A stretch of 64,000 nt of DNA from Acidaminococcaceae bacterium (GCA_017405945.1 JAFQZL010000048.1:1-64000), one strand, 5' to 3'; shown: positions 16,833-26,034, counted from the stretch's first letter. Translations and numbers: made by a program. Notes: a model not told the origin generated them from the letters alone.

Positions 16833-17498
16833 TCAGTCCCTGTCATTGTCATCGTATTCGATTTTATTGATGCTGATAAATGCGTTGTCATCTAAATCCT
16901 CTAACGCTTTGTCCTCGAACATTTCCAACAGTTTGTCTATATCTTCTTCCTTGGTGGCAAGGATACGCTGCAAGGATTTGCGGATACTGTCCTCTTTGCG
17001 TTCCCACGAAGGTTCTTCGCCAAATTCCTCAATATACATCTGTGGGATTTTGTCCTTGTTGTAGATGCACACATCCACGAAAAACTCTTCGTCGAAGAAG
17101 CGGTGTTTCACATCGTTGCTGTAATAAACGCCCATGCCAGGCTCTTCGGAAGAATAATAGTAGTTGCAGTGGGGGGCGTATTTTTCAAGCAGGGCGTACC
17201 ACATATCAGGCATCGGTCCCCAAGCGGTTTCTGTGGTGTAAGAGATGCAGGCTTCATCATCATCCTCGTCCTCGATGTCGAATCCGTCAATGACAGAACC
17301 ACGGCAACGATAACCATTCTCTGCGTCCTCGTCAGAGCGTTTGAGTCCTGCGAAGCCGACGATGTTCCCTAACCAGCCCGTTCCGAAACCGTTATCGCAG
17401 AAATTTTTGCTTGTCCATTTTTCAAGATTGTCGAATAAAGGCGTGATTTCCTTTTTCGGTCCGACGATTTTCTCACAGTTGTAGCACCAGTTTGGCAT
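16833..17498 (-). CDS. YubB/Api92-like ferredoxin-fold-domain protein
   Basis: The protein has 221 residues from ATG 17498, with GAGAGGA just upstream; a longer reading would enter the hairpin. It begins MPNWCYNCEKIVGPK and has WGPMPDMW plus many aromatic and acidic residues, matching the MPNWC...N...W pattern of the DUF1281/YubB (Api92-like) family. YubB-type genes are known from conjugative plasmid leading regions. It is the first gene after hairpin element 1, which supports expression early in transfer. Function unproven. Confidence 0.8.
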   Translation of the reverse strand: MPNWCYNCEKIVGPKKEITPLFDNLEKWTSKNFCDNGFGTGWLGNIVGFAGLKRSDEDAENGYRCRGSVIDGFDIEDEDDDEACISYTTETAWGPMPDMWYALLEKYAPHCNYYYSSEEPGMGVYYSNDVKHRFFDEEFFVDVCIYNKDKIPQMYIEEFGEEPSWERKEDSIRKSLQRILATKEEDIDKLLEMFEDKALEDLDDNAFISINKIEYDDNDRD

Positions 17499-17533
17499 GA
17501 TTTTTTCCTCTCTTTCTCTACTCTTTGATATTG

Positions 17534-17717
17534 CCCTGTGGGCGGGTGTTTTTGCGTTTTTCGCACCGACAGGGACGCATATTCCACGTTCCGACGCAAG
17601 GGGTCGCCAAAAAAAATTACGCTTCATTTTTTTTGACGATTCACATGCCCCTTGCGGAAGGTAAACGTGGAATATGCTACACTGTTGGAAGAAAAAAAGA
17701 AACCTCTTCTCAACCGT
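17534..17717 (-). promoter_or_regulatory. Large hairpin element, copy 1 (candidate single-strand promoter)
   Basis: Nested stems: 17577-17590 with 17664-17677 (14 bp perfect), CGCAAGGGG 17595-17603 with CCCCTTGCG 17648-17656, and an inner A8/T8 stem (13 of 14 pairs) closing the loop TACGCTTC. On the right arm TTGCGG and TACACT (17678-17683) resemble -35 and -10 boxes. TACACT faces mismatches when folded, and CTGT just outside it pairs again with ACAG. The minus-strand ATG follows at 17498. Confidence 0.8.
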
Positions 17718-17760
17718 GGGATCCGGTTCGTGGCAGGGTGGCGCAGTATGTCTTCCGAAG

Positions 17761-17800
17761 CATAATGTTTGTAATGTTAATAATAAAGATTATTATGTTC
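17761..17800. repeat. AT-rich ATAATGTTTATTAT-like tract beside hairpin 1
   Basis: CATAATG words in both orientations occur over 40 bp, preceded by AGCATAATG as also at hairpin 4. Confidence 0.5.
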
Positions 17801-17850
17801 ACAGCCTATCCTTTTTCATGCGCCGCCAGGCGCAATATCCGAATAACAGG

Positions 17851-17878
17851 GATACAGGAACGGATCCGTTCCTGTATC
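17851..17878. repeat. 28-bp perfect palindrome
   Basis: GATACAGGAACGGA is followed directly by its complement. It lies 9 bp after the end of the 17887 gene without a T run, so it is more likely a protein-binding site or weak terminator than a strong terminator. Confidence 0.6.
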
Positions 17879-17886
17879 TTCCATTT

Positions 17887-18552
17887 TCAAAACGGGCAAG
17901 GCTCGTTGTCCGTCGGCGTATCTTTATCATGGAAGCGTGCGCCCAGTATCGTTTTTCCGTAGATCTCAACGGTCTGGATTCCGTAATCACGTTTTACGAC
18001 GTCCCCGTCAAGGAAGTTTGATAAAGCCCCGTACAGCTCCACGACATCGGTCAGGGTAAGACCGTCGAAATTGGGAATGACGCTGCTCGCAAATTCCTGA
18101 AAGCATACGTCGCTGGTCTGCATATAATCTTCCATGATTTCGGCGTATCTTTCATGCAGCAGGCTTGCCCGTTTGTCTTCCTGTTCCTGCAGTATTTCCG
18201 GGAGCGATTCATTCCTGGCTTTTTCACGTTCCACGACGGCGGTATATGTATTTCCGTCATATTCGATTTCCCACGTCCCGGTAAAGAAGTCTTCCGGCTC
18301 GGTGCAGCAAAGTTCAGCCCCGTTATAGTCGAAGAGGACGGCTTCCGTCCATGCGGTGTTATGATCGCCTTCACGGTATTGGACGCCGCAGCATTTGATG
18401 TCCATCAGCTTGCCGTCGTCAAATTTTGCGGTGACGGTATAGGTCACGTTTTCCGGAAGGCACTCGTTTTCATCTTCCGGTTCATGTGCAAGGAAGCGTT
18501 CAATGGCATTTGCAAGCCGTTCCGCAATAATTACGGTCGTTTTGTAGTTCAT
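17887..18552 (-). CDS. Hypothetical acidic protein
   Basis: The protein has 221 residues with AAAGGAG before ATG. It contains beta-rich segments (YTVTAKFDDGKLMDIKCCGV; TWEIEYDGNTYTAVV) and a helical second half. It is strongly acidic and not recognised. It is the last gene of the operon starting at 20738, behind hairpin 2. An anti-defence or DNA-mimic role would fit context and charge but is only inference. Confidence 0.7.
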   Translation of the reverse strand: MNYKTTVIIAERLANAIERFLAHEPEDENECLPENVTYTVTAKFDDGKLMDIKCCGVQYREGDHNTAWTEAVLFDYNGAELCCTEPEDFFTGTWEIEYDGNTYTAVVEREKARNESLPEILQEQEDKRASLLHERYAEIMEDYMQTSDVCFQEFASSVIPNFDGLTLTDVVELYGALSNFLDGDVVKRDYGIQTVEIYGKTILGARFHDKDTPTDNEPCPF

Positions 18553-18569
18553 CGTTTTCTCCTTTTTTG

Positions 18570-18761
18570 TTATTGCCCGTTTTCGTTCAGTATCTCGGTC
18601 AGCACGTCCAGTGCGGTTTTGACAGTCCGCAGGTGTTTGGCGTCGCCCTCGTCATCGGTGTTCATATCGGATTCAGCCAGGTAGTTGTAGGTGGTTTCCA
18701 GGTCTGTTACCAGCGTATGCAGTTCCTTTTTGCTGGTATAGATGTCACAGTTGATGTGCAT
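18570..18761 (-). CDS. Small helical protein
   Basis: The protein has 63 residues (MHINCDIYTSKKELHTLVTD...), two helices, acidic. AAAGGAG lies 7 nt before ATG. It is 17 bp from the next gene in the same operon. No family known. Confidence 0.65.
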   Translation of the reverse strand: MHINCDIYTSKKELHTLVTDLETTYNYLAESDMNTDDEGDAKHLRTVKTALDVLTEILNENGQ

Positions 18762-18818
18762 ATCGGTTCTCCTTTCGTTTTATGGCGGGCCGGGAGGATT
18801 CCCGGCCCCGTCAGCGTT

Positions 18819-19250
18819 TCAGAATAATGCGATTTCCAAAGGTCGCAGGGCGTTCCTGCAATTCCGTATTGCGTCCAGCACAAACGTTTTCTTGTCTTTT
18901 TCGTCTAACGATTTTTCAATATAGTCCAATTCTTTTTCCACAGCTTCTTCTTTCGTATCGTATTGCGTGTCCCATACGCTTAACCCATGCCCCCATCCCT
19001 GAAGCGGGAATGTGCAGGACGAACCACTAATCCACTTTCCGTTTGGTAATTGCATGAAACTGATTCTCGCAATATATCGCGGTCTGTCAAACAGTATTTG
19101 TTCTTCTACGTTATCGTTTTTATAAAAGCTCAATCCGTTTATACACCAGCCACTTTTGTCAATTACCATATCCCCACGAAAACCACAAGACAGCCATTTT
19201 TCATATTGTCTTTTGTTTTCTCTTTCCTGTCTTTCTTTAAAAGTATCCAT
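18819..19250 (-). CDS. Hypothetical protein
   Basis: The protein has 143 residues. A charged N-terminal helix (KERQERENKRQYEKW) precedes a Gly/Trp-rich middle (PNGKWISGSSCTF, GWGHGLSVWDTQY) and a helical tail. It starts 2 bp after the stop of the preceding gene. Unrecognised; operon behind hairpin 2. Confidence 0.65.
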   Translation of the reverse strand: MDTFKERQERENKRQYEKWLSCGFRGDMVIDKSGWCINGLSFYKNDNVEEQILFDRPRYIARISFMQLPNGKWISGSSCTFPLQGWGHGLSVWDTQYDTKEEAVEKELDYIEKSLDEKDKKTFVLDAIRNCRNALRPLEIALF

Positions 19251-19252
19251 AT

Positions 19253-19468
19253 TTACACTTCTTTCTTTTCGTACTCGATTTGATGGTTAAGGTATGACCA
19301 TTCCTCGTGTATAATAAGGTTCGACCGGGAAAGGCAGTTCACATAACCAAAGTAATAACAGCTCATTCTTGCCCGTGTTTCCTTGTCTTTTTCCTTGCGG
19401 ATTTCTGCAAGCAAGTTTTTCAGGATTCTTGCATGGCACTCCGGCAGATGATTCAGGATATTTTCCAT
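19253..19468 (-). CDS. Small hypothetical protein
   Basis: The protein has 71 residues, helical, with MSCYYFGYVNCLSRSN in the middle. AAAGGAG lies before ATG. Same operon; not recognised. Confidence 0.6.
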   Translation of the reverse strand: MENILNHLPECHARILKNLLAEIRKEKDKETRARMSCYYFGYVNCLSRSNLIIHEEWSYLNHQIEYEKKEV

Positions 19469-19483
19469 TGTTACCGCTCCTTT

Positions 19484-19729
19484 CTATTTCACGATACTGA
19501 TTAAGTCTTTACGCCATACGACATACAAGCCGTTGCCTTTTTCTTTGCCGGGGAAGTGGAATCTGTTTTTCAGTAGGCAGTAAACCTGTTTATCCTTCAA
19601 GAAAATCCTCGTTTCGTTTACCAGTTCGTTGTAAGCGTCCACAAGAATCCTGCACTGGTCGGTGTTAAATCCTCTCGGTCTTTTTCCGTCAACGCACATT
19701 TTTCCCACGTATTTCTGTAACTCTTTCAT
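19484..19729 (-). CDS. Small hypothetical protein
   Basis: The protein has 81 residues, basic (KDKQVYCLLKNRFHFPGKEK), with AAAGGAG before ATG. It lies between RadC and the 71-residue gene in the operon behind hairpin 2. Not recognised. Confidence 0.6.
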   Translation of the reverse strand: MKELQKYVGKMCVDGKRPRGFNTDQCRILVDAYNELVNETRIFLKDKQVYCLLKNRFHFPGKEKGNGLYVVWRKDLISIVK

Positions 19730-19779
19730 TCTGTTCTCCTTTCTGCCGTGCCCCGCAGGGCACGGCTTCGACTGAAAGT

Positions 19780-20445
19780 TTATAAATCTCCGTGTTCTTT
19801 GAAGCTGTAATGTCTTCCGTCGCCGATGACTACATGGTCAAGCAGGGGGATTCCCAGCACTTCGCCAGCTTCTGCCAACGCTTTTGTCAGTCTGTGGTCT
19901 TCAACGCTGGGGCAGGGGTCACCGGAGGGGTGGTTGTGTGCTACAAGTATGGAGGCGGCGTGTGCCGTGACGGCTTGTGCGAAGACTTCTCTCGGGTGTA
20001 CTACTGCACTGGTCAGGCTTCCCTCGGATATCTGCTTTACTTTTGTAATTCTGTTTTTTGAGTTCAACGTCATTACAAAGAATTTCTCGTGGGTTTCGTG
20101 CCGAAGCCGGTCCATAAAGAATTTTGCGGCGTCTCCGGGGCTGGTGATACGTTTCGGCTCATCGGTTTTCAGTCTTGCGATTCTCATTCCAAGTTCGATG
20201 GAGGCAAGGATTCTTGCGGCTTCGGTCTTGTTCAAGCCTAAATATTTCAGCCCGTCGCTGTCCTGTCTTAACAGTCCTTTTAATCCGTCAAGCTGTCCAG
20301 CGAAAAGGCTGTCCTCTTTGTGCATAAGGCATTTTGCCTTTTCGCTGTTGTTAAGGATTACGCCTAAAAGGGCTTCCGTGCTGACGGTCGTTGCCCCATA
20401 GTTCTCAATGGCTTCGACGGATTCGTTGATTCTGTAATCTTTCAT
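19780..20445 (-). CDS. radC: RadC-like JAB-domain protein
   Basis: The protein has 221 residues. The JAMM/MPN metal site is LVAHNHPSGDPCPSVEDHRL near residue 170, preceded by VMTLNSKNRI. The N-terminal UPF0758 helices are present. GAGAGGAG lies before ATG. RadC-like genes recur in plasmid and ICE accessory regions; the biochemical role is not established, and a deubiquitinase-like or anti-defence role has been suggested for relatives. It is the second gene after hairpin 2. Confidence 0.9.
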   Translation of the reverse strand: MKDYRINESVEAIENYGATTVSTEALLGVILNNSEKAKCLMHKEDSLFAGQLDGLKGLLRQDSDGLKYLGLNKTEAARILASIELGMRIARLKTDEPKRITSPGDAAKFFMDRLRHETHEKFFVMTLNSKNRITKVKQISEGSLTSAVVHPREVFAQAVTAHAASILVAHNHPSGDPCPSVEDHRLTKALAEAGEVLGIPLLDHVVIGDGRHYSFKEHGDL

Positions 20446-20483
20446 AGTCTTTCTCCTCTCTCTATTTTTTATCTGTCTGCGTT

Positions 20484-20738
20484 TTATGGCATTACGTTGC
20501 AGGTTGTTAATTCGATACCCGTTTCATCAAAATCGGCTTCGCCGTCGGACAGGCACTGTTCGATGTTACGCCCGGTTTCGTCCGTTGTTTTTCCTCTGCG
20601 TTTGAGTTCATCATTTACTACGCTACGGAAAAAGGCTTCGGCTTTTTTCTGTGTAGGGAATACCCAGTATTCCTTTTCCCTCATATCCGTCCAGATAACC
20701 AATGGTCTGTTACTAAACATCTTGTGTGCTTTCATCAT
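20484..20738 (-). CDS. Small protein, first gene after hairpin 2
   Basis: The protein has 84 residues from ATG 20738 (MMKAHKMFSNRPLVIWTDMR...), with GAGAGGAG 8 nt upstream. A longer frame exists but would start inside the hairpin. A beta-hairpin-like start (PLVIWTDMREKEYWVFPTQK) is followed by an acidic end. Not recognised. Confidence 0.7.
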   Translation of the reverse strand: MMKAHKMFSNRPLVIWTDMREKEYWVFPTQKKAEAFFRSVVNDELKRRGKTTDETGRNIEQCLSDGEADFDETGIELTTCNVMP

Positions 20739-20771
20739 CGCTTTTCTCCTCTCTCTGCTCTTGTATCTATG

Positions 20772-20962
20772 TCCTGCGGGGGAATTTTTTGATTTTTTTC
20801 GCACCTACGGTGAAGCACGGACAACCGACCGACGCAAGGGACTTTCAAAAAAAATTACACCTCATTTTTTTTGAAAGGTTCATTTTACCCTTGCGGAAGG
20901 AATCGGTTTCCGTGCTACACTGTTGGAAGAAAAAAAGAAACCCTCCACTCCAACATGATCCG
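20772..20962 (-). promoter_or_regulatory. Large hairpin element, copy 2
   Basis: The outer stem AGCACGG...ACCGA / TCGGTTTCCGTGCT has one bulge and differs in sequence from copy 1 while still pairing. The middle stem is CGCAAGGG/CCCTTGCG; the inner stem CTTTCAAAAAAAAT / ATTTTTTTTGAAAG is perfect (14 bp) around loop TACACCTC. At the base TACACT pairs with the left arm except at its second base A. The operon of RadC follows. Confidence 0.8.
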
Positions 20963-21157
20963 TTTTCGTGAAGGCTTCTTCGGAAGAATATTGTCCGTTC
21001 TGTCCTTTTTGTCACAGGAAGGAAGAAAACGACAGAACCGGTTTTTTGATGTATTTTTTTGTTCGTATGGGACAAAAAGGACAAAAATGATATAATGTTT
21101 ATTATGGAAATAACAAACATTATTTAGATTATTTTTATTGAAGAATATTAAATAATA

Positions 21158-21186
21158 TTGATTTATGTTGATAATTATGGTATAAT
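21158..21186 (+). promoter_or_regulatory. Promoter of the restriction-modification gene
   Basis: TTGATT (21158-21163), 17 bp, TATAAT (21181-21186), 32 bp before the GTG start. Upstream 21090-21125 holds the ATAATGTTTATTATG palindrome also found beside hairpins 1, 4 and 5. Confidence 0.7.
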
Positions 21187-21218
21187 AAAGGTAATAAAAA
21201 CAAGAGAGGTACTGTGTT

Positions 21219-23978
21219 GTGAACGAGTTGGAGCAACGCAAGGCAGCGAAAGCCTTTGCGGAGGCATGGCGTAACAAAGGCGATGAAAAACAGCATACAC
21301 AGCAGTTTTGGAGCGATCTGCTGCACCGGGTATACGGCATCACGAATTTTTCCCAGCGGGTTGAGTTCGAGAAGCGTGTACCGTTACTGCACACCAGCTT
21401 CATTGATGTTTATATTCCTGAAACGAATGTGCTGATCGAGCAGAAGTCGATGGATGTTGATCTTCTCAAACGCAAAAAGCAAAGTGACGGCAGTGAGCTG
21501 AACCCCTTTGAGCAGGCGCAGCGCTACGGGGCCAGGCTGCCGTTCTCCGAACGCCCGCGCTGGATCGTTACATGTAATTTCCAGAAATTCGTCATTTATG
21601 ACATGGAAGCGGTCCGTCCGGAGGCGAAGCCTACGGAAATCCTTTTGGAAGAGCTGCCGGAAAAGTTTTCCATGCTTTCCTTCATGGTGGACGCCAGCAT
21701 CAGGAAGATCACCGTTGAACAGGAGCTTTCTTTCAAGGCGGGCGAGCTTGTCGGAAGATTATATGATATGATGCTCCCGTTGTATAAGGATCCCACGGCC
21801 GAGTCCACATTGCAGAGCCTTAATAAACTCTGCGTCCGTATTGTATTCTGTTTATATGCGGAGGATGCCCTGCTGTTCGGGCCAAAAGGCACAGAGTTCC
21901 ACGATTACCTTGAAGGGGAGTCCAATACCCGTATGGCGCTGATGCGGTTGTTCATTATCCTTGACCAGCGTGAGAACGACCGTGAACCATACACGGAAAA
22001 AGTCTTGATGGATTTTCCGTACGTCAACGGCGGATTGTTCGCCGAAAACATTGAAATCCCCATCATTCCCGATGATGTGAAGAACCTGATTTTAAAGGAT
22101 ATGTCCGAGAACCTGGACTGGAGCAAAATATCACCAACCATCTTCGGCGCGGTATTTGAATCCACCTTGAACCCGGAGACAAGGCGAAAGGGTGGGATGC
22201 ATTACACCAGCGTCCGGAACATCCACAAGGTCATAGATCCCTTGTTCCTCGACAATCTTGAGGCGGAATTTGATAAGATACTGACCGACAATATGTCGGG
22301 GCCAAGGCGGAGGACGGCCTTGGAAACATTCCAGAACAAACTGACGACGCTGTATTTTCTCGATCCTGCGTGTGGATCAGGAAACTTTCTCACGGAAACG
22401 TTCCTGTCGATACGCAGGCTGGAAAACAGGGTTATCGAATGCCTGCAGAAAGGGCAGATGGTACTGGAATTTGCGAATCCCGTAAAAGTTTCCATCAAAC
22501 AATTCGCCGGTATCGAGATCAATGATTTCGCCGTGACCGTTGCGCGGACCGCTTTATGGATCGCGGAAAGCCAGATGATCAAGGAAACAGAAGCCATTGT
22601 AAATCAGACAATAGACTTTTTCCCGTTAAAAACCGACGCAAAGATTGTGGAGGGGAACGCGCTCCGGATGGACTGGAACGATGTCATGGTTGTCTCTAAA
22701 TACGCTTTGGCATATATCATGGGGAATCCGCCGTTTGTCGGCTTTACTTTTATGTCAAAAGAACAAAAGTCGGATATGCAACATATCTTCCCCGGTATCA
22801 AAAATTTAGACCTCGTTTCCGCATGGTATAAAAAGGCGTCAGATTACATTGATGGTACAAGAATTGAATGTTGTTTTGTTTCCACGAATTCAATAACGCA
22901 GGGCGAAACAGTATCAAGGCTTTGGAAAAACCTGGATATAAAAATCAATTTTGCTTATAGGAGTTTTATTTGGGACAGCGAAGCGAATAACAAAGCGCAC
23001 GTGCATTGTGTTATAATTGGTTTTTCAAAGTTCAACAAATCGAAAAAACTTATCTTTGACAAAGATACAACAATAGAGGCTGCTAACATAAATCCGTATT
23101 TAATGGATGCCCCGGATCTATTGGTCGAAAGCAGGAACAAACCGTTATGCAATGTCCGTAAAATGATTTACGGCAATAAGCCCGCAGATGGAGGTTTTTT
23201 AATAATCGAGGATAACGAGTATGCCTCGTTTATTAGCCAGGAACCGCAGGCCAAGAAATATATCAGGCCGTTATTGGGAGCCGTAGAATATTTACATAAC
23301 AAAAAAAGGTTTTGCTTATGGTTGGAAAACGTTTCTCCTGCGGAATTGAAAAAATGTCCGCTTATTTTGGACCGTGTAAAAAAATGCAAAGAAAATAGAG
23401 AAAATAGTATAGCTGCAGGTATCAGAAAATTTGCTGACACTCCGACGCTGTTTGCTCAAATTACTCAACCTGTTGGGAAGCCGTATATTATTGTTCCACG
23501 GGTATCGTCTGAAACAAGACGATATATTCCTATGGGATTTATAGATGGCAACACTATTGCGAGCGATGCAGTACAAATTATTCCAGATGCATCTTTATAT
23601 GATTTTGGTATTTTGGAAAGTAATGTTCACATGGCTTGGATGCGAACTGTTGCAGGAAGGTTAGAAAGTCGTTACCGTTATTCTAAAGATGTTGTTTATA
23701 ACAATTTTCCGTGGTGTACGCCGACTGACCAACAGCGAGAGAAAATCGAAAAGACTGCTCAATCAATTTTAGATGCACGGGCAAATTATCCCGAATCGTC
23801 ATTGGCTGACCTTTACGATGAAACGCTTATGCCTGTCGATTTACGCAAAGCACACAAAGCAAACGACCGTGCTGTTATGGAAGCATACGGTATGTGGGGA
23901 AAGGTTAACTCCGAAGCCGAATGTGTTGCATGGCTGTTCAAGATGTATGAAGGGCTGGTCGGTTCACAACTTAAATAA
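21219..23978 (+). CDS. MmeI-like type IIG restriction-modification enzyme / class I DNA methyltransferase
   Basis: The protein has 919 residues with a GTG start. The N-terminal region (about 62-82) has FIDVYIPETNVLIEQKS, a D-x-ExK-type nuclease site as in MmeI-like enzymes. The methyltransferase core has motif I LDPACGSGNF near residue 382 and motif IV GNPPF with Asn503, typical of N6-adenine methylation. The C-terminal half would hold target recognition. From about 22750 onward the GC content falls compared with the N-terminal part, suggesting exchange of the recognition domain. Probably a stand-alone enzyme that modifies the element and cuts unmodified DNA. Confidence 0.85.
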   Translation: MNELEQRKAAKAFAEAWRNKGDEKQHTQQFWSDLLHRVYGITNFSQRVEFEKRVPLLHTSFIDVYIPETNVLIEQKSMDVDLLKRKKQSDGSELNPFEQAQRYGARLPFSERPRWIVTCNFQKFVIYDMEAVRPEAKPTEILLEELPEKFSMLSFMVDASIRKITVEQELSFKAGELVGRLYDMMLPLYKDPTAESTLQSLNKLCVRIVFCLYAEDALLFGPKGTEFHDYLEGESNTRMALMRLFIILDQRENDREPYTEKVLMDFPYVNGGLFAENIEIPIIPDDVKNLILKDMSENLDWSKISPTIFGAVFESTLNPETRRKGGMHYTSVRNIHKVIDPLFLDNLEAEFDKILTDNMSGPRRRTALETFQNKLTTLYFLDPACGSGNFLTETFLSIRRLENRVIECLQKGQMVLEFANPVKVSIKQFAGIEINDFAVTVARTALWIAESQMIKETEAIVNQTIDFFPLKTDAKIVEGNALRMDWNDVMVVSKYALAYIMGNPPFVGFTFMSKEQKSDMQHIFPGIKNLDLVSAWYKKASDYIDGTRIECCFVSTNSITQGETVSRLWKNLDIKINFAYRSFIWDSEANNKAHVHCVIIGFSKFNKSKKLIFDKDTTIEAANINPYLMDAPDLLVESRNKPLCNVRKMIYGNKPADGGFLIIEDNEYASFISQEPQAKKYIRPLLGAVEYLHNKKRFCLWLENVSPAELKKCPLILDRVKKCKENRENSIAAGIRKFADTPTLFAQITQPVGKPYIIVPRVSSETRRYIPMGFIDGNTIASDAVQIIPDASLYDFGILESNVHMAWMRTVAGRLESRYRYSKDVVYNNFPWCTPTDQQREKIEKTAQSILDARANYPESSLADLYDETLMPVDLRKAHKANDRAVMEAYGMWGKVNSEAECVAWLFKMYEGLVGSQLK

Positions 23979-24004
23979 TTAAAACTGTCGGGGAGGGGTT
24001 TATT

Positions 24005-24592
24005 ATGCTATCGTATTTGACAACGGGATCTATATTATTCTCTTTATATACATACTTTACCGGAAAGAAGTTAAAAAAGGCTTTTGAAACAGAGCTTTTC
24101 GATATTTTCACCAAAAACTATGCCAAAACTTTAGAGATAGAAACAACGAGAATAAATGATTTTGCCAAATTTTATGTCTCGAACGCAGGTATAATAATGG
24201 GCAGTTCGTCCCCACAGTATTTAAAGAAATGCCTGTCTGCTTCGGCGAACTTATCTTTGGCGTGGTTGTTGCCGTTGTTATGTGGCGTTTTAAATTACTT
24301 TTTTGGTGACACATCCTATAAGCTATATACCAGTATCATTGCCGTAATCGTTGCATTTATCAATTACAGGAGCGGGTTGTTTTCATACTTTGCGACACAG
24401 GACAACGAGCAGAATTACGTCCGGGCAATAATGAATTACAGAACGCAGCATCCTGAAGACGAGACGGTAAAAATGCTGACAGACAGCGATCCCGTTACGG
24501 GGAAATATCAGTCTGATCTTGCCGTGAGGATAATGAAACGCTGGTTAGACCGTTCTATCGCTGTCGTGCAAATGGAAAAAATGGGACTATAG
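24005..24592 (+). CDS. Two- to three-span membrane protein
   Basis: The protein has 195 residues. A hydrophobic start (MLSYLTTGSILFSLYTYF) and a hairpin of two spans near residues 75-125 (LSLAWLLPLLCGVLNYFFGD; LYTSIIAVIVAFINY) surround a helical domain. GGGGAGGGG precedes ATG; the gene follows the methyltransferase by 26 bp, so it probably belongs to the same operon. The layout resembles small membrane effectors of defence systems, but no family is recognised. Confidence 0.7.
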   Translation: MLSYLTTGSILFSLYTYFTGKKLKKAFETELFDIFTKNYAKTLEIETTRINDFAKFYVSNAGIIMGSSSPQYLKKCLSASANLSLAWLLPLLCGVLNYFFGDTSYKLYTSIIAVIVAFINYRSGLFSYFATQDNEQNYVRAIMNYRTQHPEDETVKMLTDSDPVTGKYQSDLAVRIMKRWLDRSIAVVQMEKMGL

Positions 24593-24624
24593 AACATGGA
24601 TGAAACAAGAAGCCGGAGGTAAAA

Positions 24625-25128
24625 ATGGAAACGGGTATCATTATTACTGTTTGCATAGTTGCTGTTTATTTTTTCTTCATCAAGAAGAAATCAGCCGAGC
24701 CGAAAGGCTCGCCGGAACACGCAAGGGCGTTTAAGAATTTCAGGGAAAGCCATTCCGCGATGTTTCAAGGGAATTATGGGCATTTTCGCAGTAAGATTGT
24801 CGACAGTGCGGAAAAAGTTTTCTTTGAGAAAATTTATGATAAAGAAAAACACAAAAACTCGGAAGCGGATGTGTTATTCACCATTTTTTATGCCATTTGC
24901 GGAAACCTGTCCTCGTTTGGAAAATATGATATGCCTAAAGACATCGGGACAACCGCATTTCTGCTGATAGATGATGCGCAGCAGTTCGGCTCCGACATAT
25001 TATCCGAAATGTTGCAGAAAAAAATAATAAACATGAGAGAATTTGACCATATGGGCAGGATGCTATTGGATTCGTCTTTGAAAGCAGCGGGTACTGATCT
25101 GGACACGATGTTCGGAAAACCGCATTGA
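24625..25128 (+). CDS. Single-span membrane-anchored protein
   Basis: The protein has 167 residues. Residues 3-20 (TGIIITVCIVAVYFFFI) form an N-terminal span followed by KKK, so the helical remainder is cytoplasmic by the positive-inside rule. GGAGG lies 7 nt before ATG. It is third in the operon after the methyltransferase and the 2-TM protein; not recognised. Confidence 0.7.
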   Translation: METGIIITVCIVAVYFFFIKKKSAEPKGSPEHARAFKNFRESHSAMFQGNYGHFRSKIVDSAEKVFFEKIYDKEKHKNSEADVLFTIFYAICGNLSSFGKYDMPKDIGTTAFLLIDDAQQFGSDILSEMLQKKIINMREFDHMGRMLLDSSLKAAGTDLDTMFGKPH

Positions 25129-25171
25129 CATAAGGTGTATGAAAACATTATGAAAGCAGAGGTAAAATGAT

Positions 25172-25345
25172 ATGGCACGGGCAAAAAAAGACGGGCAGTA
25201 TTTTAACTGTTATTTGCGTAAAGATATTTTGGAACAGCTTTCGGAGTATTCTGATGATACGGGAATCCCGAAAACAGTTATCGTTGAGAAAGCGCTGGAG
25301 AAATATCTTGCAGACACAAAAACGGATTTACGGGCGAAAGAATAA
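25172..25345 (+). CDS. Ribbon-helix-helix DNA-binding protein
   Basis: The protein has 57 residues: MARAKKDGQYFNCYLRKDIL, then EQLSEYSDDTGIPKTVIVEK, then ALEKYLADTK. A polar beta-strand, helix, turn with GIPKTVIVEKAL and second helix match CopG/Arc-type RHH repressors. AGAGG lies about 10 nt before ATG. It ends the methyltransferase operon and may regulate it. Confidence 0.75.
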   Translation: MARAKKDGQYFNCYLRKDILEQLSEYSDDTGIPKTVIVEKALEKYLADTKTDLRAKE

Positions 25346-25372
25346 AAAAAATCCACCGAAAATCGCTGGATT
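25346..25372 (-). terminator. Terminator of the PLD-ATPase operon
   Basis: On the minus strand AATCCA and TGGATT pair and run into TTTTTTATT. The loop GATTTTCGG resembles that of the thyX terminator at 28322. Confidence 0.75.
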
Positions 25373-25395
25373 ATAAAGGTATTTATTATACATTT

Positions 25396-26025
25396 TTAAT
25401 TGGTATAATGCCAATTATTCTCTTTTATTTGTTTTTCGTTTTCTTTTTTCATCTGTCTATATTCTGTTATCAGATTATAAAAAGTGGCTCTTTTCAGACC
25501 AGATTTTTCCAAAAATTCCTTGGATGTTATTTTTTTTGTTTCCCACTGTTCATAAAGTTCTGCCCAATTTTTAGGAAACTCTACCCGGCTGCGTCCCGCA
25601 TTTGACTTCCTGTTTTCAGGCATCTTTATGACACGCTTTCCTGCCTGCCTCAACACAGACTCCTGTATTGTCTGCAGAATCGCCTGATTTAACGGTTCAG
25701 AGACACCCCATTGGTAAGTTGTCTTAAAATCATATATCAGCAGAATACGAGGCTTCTGAATAAACCAGTCCAGCTGGGTGACGACCTCTGTCTCATTAAG
25801 ACCTAACGATGCAGGATTAGTTATAATACAAACATCATTCTCCTGCATTGTTTCTTTAATTTTTTCCAGTTCCCCAAAACTCCGCCTCGGCTCACGGCTG
25901 ATATAGATTTCATTATGTTTGTAAAACGCGCTAATATTCTGCAGAACATACTGCAGTTCTTCTATTCGGTCGTCCTGCTTTACATAAAGGTAAATATTAC
26001 CAACTTTTCTCATTGTCATACCCAA
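25396..26025 (-). CDS. Serine-recombinase-like protein lacking catalytic residues, with HTH
   Basis: The protein has 209 residues. The N-terminal 125 residues follow the resolvase fold (SFGELEKIKETMQENDVCII, LDWFIQKPRILLIYDF) but the VRVST-type nucleophile region reads YLYVKQDD and the LSRLGR arginine motif reads NPASLGLN, so recombination activity should be lost. Residues 165-190 (ITSKEFLEKSGLKRATFYNL) form a helix-turn-helix like that of the intact recombinase at 55148. It starts 9 bp after the stop of the PLD-ATPase gene. Likely a DNA-binding or sensing partner, perhaps the repressor of the operon. Confidence 0.7.
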   Translation of the reverse strand: MGMTMRKVGNIYLYVKQDDRIEELQYVLQNISAFYKHNEIYISREPRRSFGELEKIKETMQENDVCIITNPASLGLNETEVVTQLDWFIQKPRILLIYDFKTTYQWGVSEPLNQAILQTIQESVLRQAGKRVIKMPENRKSNAGRSRVEFPKNWAELYEQWETKKITSKEFLEKSGLKRATFYNLITEYRQMKKENEKQIKENNWHYTN

Positions 26026-26034
26026 CCTTTCAAA

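Noticed and set aside
17534..17717. Large hairpins as simple terminators or MITEs
   Set aside because: They stand upstream of genes rather than downstream, are always in one orientation, have no target duplications seen, and their stems covary, which favours a functional fold.
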